From: Halovivax sp.
GTDB lineage: Archaea; Halobacteriota; Halobacteria; Halobacteriales; Natrialbaceae
Direction of reading: 5' to 3'
Length of the DNA: 5,468 nucleotides
Assembly: GCA_007119345.1 (NCBI GenBank)
Contig: SKPV01000208.1
Coordinates: 1 to 5,468 of the forward strand
The translations under genes were made by a program, and so were the position numbers. How positions within the stretch are numbered: position 1 is the first letter of the stretch; the number at the start of each line of letters is the position of its first letter. Under the pieces are notes generated by a model, which ran no database searches, had not been told where the DNA came from, and worked only from the letters and a program-made list of their open reading frames with translations. Shown piece after piece: positions 1 to 5,307 of this stretch.

Positions 1-126
1 GCGGTCACCGCTCGCAATATCGAGATTCCTCGCTGGCGCTCGGAGTCTCGCGGCTCGCGGTTCCCTGCGGTCACCGCTCGCAATATCGAGATTCCTCGCT
101 GGCGCTCGGAGTCTCGCAGCTCGCGG
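1..126. repeat. Tandem 66-bp direct repeat with internal hairpins
   Basis: Bases 1-60 recur at 67-126 with one difference (G at 52, A at 118), separated by TTCCCT at 61-66, so the period is 66 bp. Each copy starts with the short palindrome GCGGTCACCGC and then carries a hairpin at 21-50 and 87-116. That hairpin has a 9-bp outer stem (one T-G wobble), a 2x2 internal mismatch, 2 more pairs and a TGGC loop. The core CCGCTCGCA (8-16, 74-82) appears again at 138-146 ahead of a third hairpin, so a diverged third unit follows. The window begins inside or at the edge of the array, so its full length is unknown. No reading frame of any length crosses it. It may be a dispersed intergenic element or a 3'-end structure of a neighbouring gene; its function is unknown. 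Confidence 0.9.
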
Positions 127-150
127 GTCGTCCCTCCCCGCTCGCATTTC

Positions 151-179
151 CGAGGTGGCTCACTTCGTTCGCCACCTCG
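151..179 (-). terminator. Hairpin just after the channel-gene stop codon (possible terminator)
   Basis: Perfect 9-bp arms CGAGGTGGC (151-159) and GCCACCTCG (171-179) enclose an 11-nt loop. The minus-strand gene stops at 183-185, so the hairpin lies 3 nt beyond the stop on its transcript. Its position suits a 3'-end or termination structure. However, no T-tract follows it on the minus strand, and haloarchaeal terminators usually show one. It could instead be a stability element, or simply the third member of the repeat array to its left. Confidence 0.4.
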
Positions 180-182
180 CAC

Positions 183-1364
183 TCACTCCCCGCCCATAAT
201 CCGCTCGACGAGGCGCGAGCCGCCGCCCTCCAGCGCCGACCGGACGAGGAGGTGTCCCCCGAGCTGGGCGGGGCTGATCACCTCGTCCGCGCCGGCGCGC
301 TCGAGCTTCTTCGTGTTCTCGCGGTCGGTCGCGGCCGCGACGATCCGCCCGTCCGGACGGAGCTGCCGGGCGGTGAGGATCGCCAGCGCGTCCTGTGCGT
401 CGTCGTTCGTCGCGACGAGGATCGCGCGGGCGCGCTCGATGTGCGCCCGTTCGAGCGGCCCTTCGTCGCTCGGATCGGCGGAAACGACGGGGATGTCGCG
501 GTCGGCCAGCGCCGTCGTCGCCTCCTGGTCGCGGGTGACGACGGCGAACGGCGTCCCGCCCGCCTCGAGTACGTCGACGATCGGTTCGGTCAGTTCCCCG
601 TAGCCGAGCACGAGGACGTGGTTTTCGAGCGTCTGGAGCTGTGAGTCGGTCATCTTTCCGAGGGTTTTGGTGAGGCGGGCCTGGATGGCGGGGCCGACGA
701 GCGCGCCGATGGCGATACCGAAGCTAGCCACCCCGAGGACGACCACCGACATCGTGAACAGCTGGGCCTCTTCGGAGCCGGGGTGGATGTCGCCGTAGCC
801 GACGGTACTCGACGTGATCAGCGTGAAGTAGAAGGCGTCGATCAGCGTTTCGATGCCGTCGAAGTCCTCGCGGAGCGTGTACGCGCCGACGGTGCCGTAC
901 AGTTGGACGCCGACGAGCGCGCCGCCAGCGCCCAACTGCGTCGCGGTGAGCGAGACGGTACCAGTAAAGCTGTTTCGCGTGACGAGCAGCGTCGGAATCG
1001 CGACCAGCGAAAGGACGACGAGGGGCAAGGAGTACGGACTGCCCTGGAGCAGGCCCTGGCCGGCCGTGATGGGAAGCAAGAACAGCGTCGACCACCAGCC
1101 CACGCGCAGGCCGCGCCGGAGCGCGAACGCGCTCCCGACCATGAGAAAGCCGGTCAGGACGCCCGTAAAGCCCACCGCTCGCTGGACGGCGTTCGGAACG
1201 TGGGCCGCGACCGGCCCGAACTCGATGATCTCCTGGCTGATGTTGTATAGCCCCGTCGCTACCGACAGGAGCGCGACGAGTATCGTGAGGGTGATCGCCG
1301 CTCTCGTGCTGAGCATTCGCCGCCAGTTGTCCGGCAACCGGTCGGTCCAGGTCCCGGCGTCCAT
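183..1364 (-). CDS. Potassium channel-like protein with RCK_N (TrkA-N) domain
   Basis: This 393-residue protein is probably a K+-selective channel gated by a cytoplasmic nucleotide-binding domain. Hydrophobic stretches at about 21-39, 63-82, 90-107, 112-128 and 143-160 precede a pore helix (about 173-186), the K+ filter TVGYGD (187-192) and a last helix (about 201-224). No arginine/lysine-striped S4 is visible, so it is unlikely to be a voltage sensor of the Kv type. Residues 248-370 form an RCK_N/TrkA-N Rossmann fold: HVLVLGYGELTE (249-260), then SADPSDEGPLERA and ILVATNDDAQDAL (315-327). The third glycine of the usual GxGxxG is replaced by Thr-Glu. The protein ends about 25 residues after this domain, so an RCK_C lobe is absent. 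ATG 1364 is chosen because a TATA-like box lies 28 nt upstream. Channel identity is secure; the ligand and ion selectivity in vivo are inferred. Confidence 0.93.
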   Translation of the reverse strand: MDAGTWTDRLPDNWRRMLSTRAAITLTILVALLSVATGLYNISQEIIEFGPVAAHVPNAVQRAVGFTGVLTGFLMVGSAFALRRGLRVGWWSTLFLLPITAGQGLLQGSPYSLPLVVLSLVAIPTLLVTRNSFTGTVSLTATQLGAGGALVGVQLYGTVGAYTLREDFDGIETLIDAFYFTLITSSTVGYGDIHPGSEEAQLFTMSVVVLGVASFGIAIGALVGPAIQARLTKTLGKMTDSQLQTLENHVLVLGYGELTEPIVDVLEAGGTPFAVVTRDQEATTALADRDIPVVSADPSDEGPLERAHIERARAILVATNDDAQDALAILTARQLRPDGRIVAAATDRENTKKLERAGADEVISPAQLGGHLLVRSALEGGGSRLVERIMGGE

Positions 1365-1388
1365 ACGCTCCGGTGGGCATGGCGGGCA

Positions 1389-1395
1389 GTTAAAC
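1389..1395 (-). promoter_or_regulatory. TATA-like box for the channel gene
   Basis: On the minus strand this reads GTTTAAC, close to the haloarchaeal TATA consensus. It is centred about 28 nt before ATG 1364. The expected transcription start would therefore fall almost on the start codon, implying a leaderless mRNA, and no Shine-Dalgarno motif at a workable distance is seen. It suggests the channel can be transcribed separately from the two genes upstream of it. Confidence 0.6.
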
Positions 1396-1416
1396 GATCC
1401 GCTGTCGAGAAGGCTC

Positions 1417-1480
1417 TCTCATCACTCGGCGACGCCATCGAACCGGAGTTTCCGGCGATCTCCCATCACTCGGCGGCGTC
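1417..1480 (-). repeat. Short duplication of a gene 3' end flanking a small hairpin
   Basis: Bases 1461-1480 cover the stop codon and last codons of the upstream gene. They recur at 1417-1436 with 17 of 20 positions identical, 44 bp further downstream on the transcript, including the GCCGAGTGATG core with its in-line TGA. Between the copies lies a small inverted repeat: CCGGA (1443-1447), loop GTT, TCCGG (1451-1455), extended across a two-base bulge by ATCG (1437-1440) and CGAT (1456-1459). It starts 7 nt after the stop at 1466-1468. It may be a weak 3'-end hairpin. No T-tract follows it directly, so termination is not established. The duplication is short and could be a chance or slippage product. 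Confidence 0.4.
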
Positions 1481-2854
1481 CACCGAGTCGAGTGCTCTCG
1501 CGACTTCCCCGTCGCCAACCGGCGGCTCGACTCGTCGCCCGTTCGCGGCGCGCTGGAGTCCGCGGAGTTCGGCCGGCCGTCCGAGCGCGATGACTGTGTC
1601 GCCGGCCGCCAGCTTGCGGTCGCGCTGTGGCAGGGTTTCGACCGCACCGTCGGCGTCGCGAACGGCGATCACCGTCGCGTCGACGTCGGACAGCGGGGCG
1701 CCGACGAGCGGACTCCCCTCGGAGACTTCGACCGCTTGCATGGTCTCGTCGGCCCGTCGAAGCATGCCGGCGAACTCGCGGTCGACCCGGACGTCGCTCG
1801 GCAGCGTCACCAATCGATAGGTGACGGTGGGATCGATCGACGCCGCAACGCTCTCGTCGACGATGATCGTGGCGACCGTCCCGACGACCGCCCTGAGTTC
1901 GCCGGTGCAGATCCGTTCGGGAGCGGCGGGGACCCGATCGCTCGACGGGGCCGGCTCGGCTGCGGTATCGTCGACGGCGGTATTCGGTCCCTCGCCCGGT
2001 TTGGTCGGTCGCCCCGTCTGGCCCGTTTCGCTCGGTCGCCCCGTCTGGCCCGTTTCGCTCGGTCGCCCCGTTTCGCTCGGTCCAATCGGTCGCCCCTCCT
2101 CGCCGGTGCCCGCCGGGGCCGGACTCCGCCAGAGCTGGATCGAATCGCCCGGGCTCGCGCTGAACGCGGGATCACAGCGGACCGCGACCGCCACCGAACC
2201 CGGCGGTAACGTCGATCCGATCCCCGCGGGTCGCCGGCCCAGTCCGAGGTGAGCGACCGTTCCGTCCGGCTCGAGCTCGAGGTCGACGTAGCCGACGTCG
2301 TGTTCTTCCTTGAGGCGACCGACGAGCTTCGTCCGCAGCGCCTCCACCGACAGCCGTGCGGGGAACTCGAACGACCGCCCCTCGAGATCGCGTTTCGTCT
2401 CTTCGGCGACGGGCTCGTAGCCGTCGATGTCGCCGATCTCCTCCGGTAGTTGCACGACCGTCCAGCGACCGGTCGCCCGCACCAGCGGGCCGTGGAGGCT
2501 GCTGCCGAGGGCGGCCGGTCTGAAGCGTTTCGACGTGGCGAATCGGTCGCCGAGGAGGCGACCCGCACTGGCCGAGACGGCGGCGAGGACGAAGATCGCG
2601 ATGTCGATCGACGCGGCGGTGACCGTCAGTCCGCCCGAGCCCTCGCCGATGAACTGGATCAGCACGTTCCGCGTGTTGAGCGCCAGACCCACGGCGCCGA
2701 GCCCGAGGATCAGCGAGGCGCCCTCGGGGATGTCCGCCCCCGTGTACAGCCGGAAGACGAACGCGGCGCTCCCCGCCACCAGGGCCGCGAGCAGCGAGAG
2801 GCCGACCGCCTGGGCCAGAACCCACAGGATCGACTCGCCGCCGATCTCGAACAT
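1466..2854 (-). CDS. Membrane-anchored RCK_C (TrkA_C) domain protein, paralogue B
   Basis: This 462-residue protein has hydrophobic segments at about 8-35, 45-68 and 80-101, then a cytoplasmic part. Residues about 130-243 share a pattern with the upstream neighbour: GDIDGYEPV, a helix with EALRTKLVGRLKEEH, a strand pair, then LPPGSVAVAV and PGDSIQLW. A low-complexity linker (about 244-312) contains the tandem unit GRPSETGQT. A second conserved region (318-370) leads into an RCK_C/TrkA_C domain at about 372-437 (EGSPLVGAPLSDV, LAAGDTVIALG). There is no pore loop and no Rossmann fold. In K+ channels and Trk systems the RCK_C lobe binds regulatory ligands; here the ligand is unknown. The start at 2854 is supported by the TGATG overlap with the upstream gene and a GGAGG motif. 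The RCK_C assignment is fairly sure; a role as an accessory subunit of ion transport is inferred. Confidence 0.88.
   Translation of the reverse strand: MFEIGGESILWVLAQAVGLSLLAALVAGSAAFVFRLYTGADIPEGASLILGLGAVGLALNTRNVLIQFIGEGSGGLTVTAASIDIAIFVLAAVSASAGRLLGDRFATSKRFRPAALGSSLHGPLVRATGRWTVVQLPEEIGDIDGYEPVAEETKRDLEGRSFEFPARLSVEALRTKLVGRLKEEHDVGYVDLELEPDGTVAHLGLGRRPAGIGSTLPPGSVAVAVRCDPAFSASPGDSIQLWRSPAPAGTGEEGRPIGPSETGRPSETGQTGRPSETGQTGRPTKPGEGPNTAVDDTAAEPAPSSDRVPAAPERICTGELRAVVGTVATIIVDESVAASIDPTVTYRLVTLPSDVRVDREFAGMLRRADETMQAVEVSEGSPLVGAPLSDVDATVIAVRDADGAVETLPQRDRKLAAGDTVIALGRPAELRGLQRAANGRRVEPPVGDGEVARALDSVDAAE
2007..2078 (-). repeat. 27-bp in-frame minisatellite in the linker coding region
   Basis: Two consecutive 27-bp units, 2007-2033 and 2034-2060, are identical base for base. 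A third copy (2061-2078) lacks 9 internal bases. As both lengths are multiples of three, the frame is kept, and the minus-strand gene reads a Gly-Arg-Pro-Ser-Glu-Thr-Gly-Gln-Thr motif about 2.7 times. It lies in the flexible linker between the middle region and the C-terminal half, so copy-number change would alter linker length without breaking the protein. The identity of the units points to recent expansion or ongoing homogenisation. Confidence 0.92.
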
Positions 2855-2869
2855 CAGGCGACCGCCTCC
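2852..2869 (-). promoter_or_regulatory. Shine-Dalgarno motif and TGATG stop/start overlap (translational coupling)
   Basis: On the minus strand the upstream gene ends TGA (2856-2854) and the next begins ATG (2854-2852), sharing one base. A GGAGG motif (2869-2865) lies inside the last codons of the upstream gene, 10 nt before the ATG. The other genes here seem leaderless, so this internal site fits re-initiation by the same ribosome and near-fixed production ratios of the two paralogues. Confidence 0.75.
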
Positions 2870-4077
2870 GCGAACGACCGCAGGTTCCCGCGCCGTCCGA
2901 CGACGATCAGCTCGTCCCCGCCCTGCAGGACGACGTCCTCTCGCGGAACGGTGATGACCTCGGCGGCTCGTCGAACCGCCAGGACGGCCACGCCGTAACT
3001 GGTCCGAAACTTCGCCGTCCCGAGCGAGCTTCCGTCGAGAACGCTCCCCGGGCTGACGGCGAGTTTCTCGAAGCGGTTTTCGCCGCGGCGCAAGATCCCG
3101 ATCGCCTCGTACTCGCGGCGTGACCCTCGCGACCGGACGACCGTCGGAGCCGACCCTTCGGCGAGGAGGCGCCTGCTCTCCTCGAGCGAGCAGGCGATCG
3201 TCACCTGTCCCTCCCCGCCGGTCGTCGTCGGCGCGCGCCGGAGGGTCCGTGGTTTCGATTCGCCGGTGGCCTCCTCGGCGTCCGGCTCGGGCTCGGGCTC
3301 GGGCTCCTCCGGCGCTGCGCCGTGCGTCCGGGCACTCACCACCGGCCCCGAGACGTCGCCGTCGGGCAGCCGGACCGTCACGAGGTCGCCGCGGGCGACA
3401 CCCGTCGGCACCAGCGTCTCGATGGAGACGGCCCGCATCCCCTCCGGAACGCGGCGGGAGAGTCCCGCGATCGACGGCGCCGCGGCGATCCGCGCCTTGC
3501 CCTTCCGGTCGATCCGAACCGTCACCTCGGCGAGTTCGTGCTCGTCGAGCAGCTTCGTCGTGAGCTCGGCTTCGAGCTCCGCGAGCGACCGGTCTGCGGG
3601 CAGCTTCCAGTCGTCGGTTCGAATCTCCTCCCGGAGCGCTTCAGGCAGTGGCGGATAGCCCTCTATGTCGTCGACCTCGCCGGCCACCGTCACCCGGACC
3701 CGGCCGAGGTTGTCGACCCGGTCGAGCACGTCCGTCGATAGCTTGTGCGAGCGGATCGACTCCAGAGTCAGCTTCCGCGGCGTCGCTATCGCCAGCTTGT
3801 CGCCGACGCTGTGTGCCCAGAGACACGCCATCAGGATAACGGCGATCGCGGTCATCCCCGCCAGGTTGTCCGCGATCTCCGGGTCGATGAGGCCCATCAG
3901 TCCGCCGGAGATCCCCGCCAGCGCGCCCCCGAGCACGACGACACCGAATCCGGGAACGGTGACGTCCGTCACGTACTTGAACGTAAAGCCGATCGAGAAC
4001 GCGATCAGCGCCGGAAAGAGGGCGGCGAGAAGGCCGAGATAGAGTCCCAGCAGAAGTTCCGACAGCAGCTGGTTCAT
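2854..4077 (-). CDS. Membrane-anchored RCK_C (TrkA_C) domain protein, paralogue A
   Basis: This 407-residue protein has three likely membrane helices (about 8-34, 42-63 and 70-90) near the N terminus, then a cytoplasmic part. The middle region (about 125-248) aligns by eye with that of the next gene: VDDIEGYPPLPEAL, then SLAELEAELTTKLLDEH, then VPEGMRAVSIE and GDLVTVRLPDG. A charged linker with Glu-Pro repeats (256-265) separates it from a second conserved region (290-335) and a clear RCK_C/TrkA_C domain (about 336-405), with SPGSVLDGSSLG, YGVAVLAVRR and LQGGDELIVVGR. There is no pore signature and no Rossmann GxGxxG. It is the first gene of the minus-strand set and overlaps the next by one base, so the two are almost surely co-translated. 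The start at 4077 follows a TATA-like box by about 26 nt, with no Shine-Dalgarno. It may be annotated elsewhere simply as a TrkA-C domain protein. Its transport partner is inferred. Confidence 0.9.
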   Translation of the reverse strand: MNQLLSELLLGLYLGLLAALFPALIAFSIGFTFKYVTDVTVPGFGVVVLGGALAGISGGLMGLIDPEIADNLAGMTAIAVILMACLWAHSVGDKLAIATPRKLTLESIRSHKLSTDVLDRVDNLGRVRVTVAGEVDDIEGYPPLPEALREEIRTDDWKLPADRSLAELEAELTTKLLDEHELAEVTVRIDRKGKARIAAAPSIAGLSRRVPEGMRAVSIETLVPTGVARGDLVTVRLPDGDVSGPVVSARTHGAAPEEPEPEPEPDAEEATGESKPRTLRRAPTTTGGEGQVTIACSLEESRRLLAEGSAPTVVRSRGSRREYEAIGILRRGENRFEKLAVSPGSVLDGSSLGTAKFRTSYGVAVLAVRRAAEVITVPREDVVLQGGDELIVVGRRGNLRSFAEAVA

Positions 4078-4100
4078 GGGCCGCGTTCGGAGTGGACGGT

Positions 4101-4106
4101 CAAAGG
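4101..4106 (-). promoter_or_regulatory. TATA-like box for the RCK_C gene pair
   Basis: On the minus strand this reads CCTTTG within GGCCTTTGACC, centred about 26 nt before ATG 4077. The spacing is right for a leaderless haloarchaeal transcript, but the match to a TTTAWA-type box is only partial. It is the only T-rich stretch near the start in otherwise GC-rich DNA. Confidence 0.4.
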
Positions 4107-4121
4107 CCTATCCCTCGCCGA

Positions 4122-4194
4122 ACCCGGTGCCGGGTCGCCGGTCGTGATCGACCCGGGCGCCGTCGGCGGCGGCGTCCGACGATGGCGCCGTCGG
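4122..4194. promoter_or_regulatory. Dyad and direct repeats in the divergent intergenic region (possible operator)
   Basis: Between the two opposed promoters lie a 14-bp near-palindrome ACCCGG-TG-CCGGGT (4122-4135), an 11-bp direct repeat GGCGCCGTCGG (4156-4166 and 4184-4194, 28 bp apart), and an inverted repeat GTCGG/CCGAC (4162-4166, 4176-4180). The 6-bp arm ACCCGG appears once more at 4151-4156. A site here could bind a regulator acting on one or both genes. In such GC-rich DNA, short symmetric GC words are expected by chance, so this is a tentative call. Confidence 0.25.
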
Positions 4195-4215
4195 TGACGC
4201 CCGCAGAATCGCCAT

Positions 4216-4223
4216 CCTTTTCG
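4216..4223 (+). promoter_or_regulatory. TATA-like box for the hydrolase gene
   Basis: CCTTTTCG, with its T-run at 4218-4221, is centred about 26 nt before ATG 4246. No Shine-Dalgarno motif lies between it and the ATG. The arrangement fits a leaderless haloarchaeal mRNA and supports this start codon. The match to a full TATA consensus is weak. Confidence 0.4.
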
Positions 4224-4245
4224 ACGTCGCGTCGGTGTCGCGGGT

Positions 4246-5307
4246 ATGCACGGCGGCACTCGCGTCTCGGCGGAGTACGACTTCACCGAGGACGTCGACC
4301 CCGGAACCAAGCGACACGTCAGATACCCGGTCGGCGAAACCTACCTCGGGGACCCCGTCGAGATTCCGGTCACGATCGTCCGCGGCGAGCGCGACGGACC
4401 GACGATCTTCCTCTCGGCGGCCGTCCACGGCGACGAACTCAACGGCGTCAAAGTGGTTCAGGAGGTCGCGAGCCGCTACGACCCGGCCGACCTCCACGGA
4501 ACCCTCGTCTGCCTCCACGTGGTGAACGTCCCCGCCTTCTACGCCCAGCAGCGCGACGTCCCGATCTACGATCAGGACCTGAACCGCACGTTCCCCGGGA
4601 AAAAGCGCGCCAACACCGCCCAGCGAATGGCCCACCGCATCTATCAGGGCTTCGTCAGCGAGTGCGACCTCGGGATCGACTTCCACACGTCGACGCGCAA
4701 CCGAACCACGATATACCACGTCCGCGCCGACCTGGAGGATCCGAGCGTCGAGCGCCTCGCCCGGTCGTTCGGTCCGAACGTGGTGCTCTACGGCGACGGC
4801 GACGGCGGCTCGCTGCGCGCCGCCGCGACGAGCGACGGGATATCGACGATCACCGTCGAGATGGGACGGGCCCACCGGTTCCAGGCGGTGCTCATCGAGA
4901 AGGCCCTCGAGGGCGTCGAGAGCGTCCTCGCCGAGTACGAGCTGTTGCCCGGGCGGCCGGTCCACTGGCCGGGCTGGTACGTGACGACCGCGATCGACAC
5001 CGAGAAGCGCTGGATCCGCGCGGACAGCGGCGGCCTGGTCGAGATGGAGTGGGGTCCGTATCCGCTCGTCTACGCCGACGAACCGATCTGCCGGATCACG
5101 AACCACTTCGCCAGTCGCGAGGACGTCGTCCGCGCCCCGTTCACCGGCCTCATCGTCGGCGTCCTCGAGAACCCGGTCGCGCTCCCCGGCCACCCGGTCT
5201 GTCACCTGCTCCGGCTCGACGCCGACACCCGCGACGAGATCGAACGCGAGATCGAGACCGGCGAGTTCGACGGCTACCGCATCCACGGTGACTGGATCGA
5301 CGAGTGA
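4246..5307 (+). CDS. Succinylglutamate desuccinylase/aspartoacylase family zinc hydrolase
   Basis: This 353-residue protein is a predicted soluble metal-dependent amidohydrolase of the AstE/AspA family (M14 carboxypeptidase-like fold), whose members cleave an acyl group from an N-acyl amino acid or a related amide. Zinc ligands are visible as AAVHGDE (H61, E64) and DFHT (H147). The DLNRTFPGK motif (111-119) matches the family's substrate-binding Asn-Arg, and TVEMG (203-207) supplies the likely catalytic Glu205. Residues about 240-322 form the C-terminal beta domain, with VRAPFTGLIVGV near 295-306. All expected catalytic residues are present and the length is normal for archaeal members. The true substrate cannot be read from sequence: neither arginine catabolism (ast) genes nor an ATP-grasp ligase partner is in view. 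It has no signal peptide or membrane segment, so it should be cytoplasmic. It diverges from the ion-transport genes across 168 bp. Confidence 0.93.
   Translation: MHGGTRVSAEYDFTEDVDPGTKRHVRYPVGETYLGDPVEIPVTIVRGERDGPTIFLSAAVHGDELNGVKVVQEVASRYDPADLHGTLVCLHVVNVPAFYAQQRDVPIYDQDLNRTFPGKKRANTAQRMAHRIYQGFVSECDLGIDFHTSTRNRTTIYHVRADLEDPSVERLARSFGPNVVLYGDGDGGSLRAAATSDGISTITVEMGRAHRFQAVLIEKALEGVESVLAEYELLPGRPVHWPGWYVTTAIDTEKRWIRADSGGLVEMEWGPYPLVYADEPICRITNHFASREDVVRAPFTGLIVGVLENPVALPGHPVCHLLRLDADTRDEIEREIETGEFDGYRIHGDWIDE

Noticed and set aside
1..126. Insertion-sequence ends or an attachment site
   Set aside because: The copies are in direct orientation, with no transposase or integrase gene and no target duplication in view.
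1..179. CRISPR array
   Set aside because: The two units are adjacent copies separated by only 6 bases, so there are no unique spacers between them.
183..1364. Voltage-gated (Kv) channel, suggested by six hydrophobic segments
   Set aside because: None of the segments before the pore shows the regular Arg/Lys spacing of an S4 voltage sensor.
724..1380. ATG at 1380 (minus) as an alternative start near the channel gene
   Set aside because: It is out of frame with the channel and leads into an Arg/Pro-rich shadow translation. The TATA-like box spacing favours ATG 1364.
853..1593. Plus-strand open frame of 246 codons across the channel gene and the gap after it
   Set aside because: The translation is low-complexity, Arg/Ser/Pro-rich and antisense to the channel, with no plausible start signal.
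4108..5286. A 392-codon open frame on the minus strand, opposite the hydrolase gene
   Set aside because: It lies almost entirely antisense to a well-motifed zinc hydrolase. Its translation has no recognisable motif, and long open antisense frames are expected in GC-rich genes.
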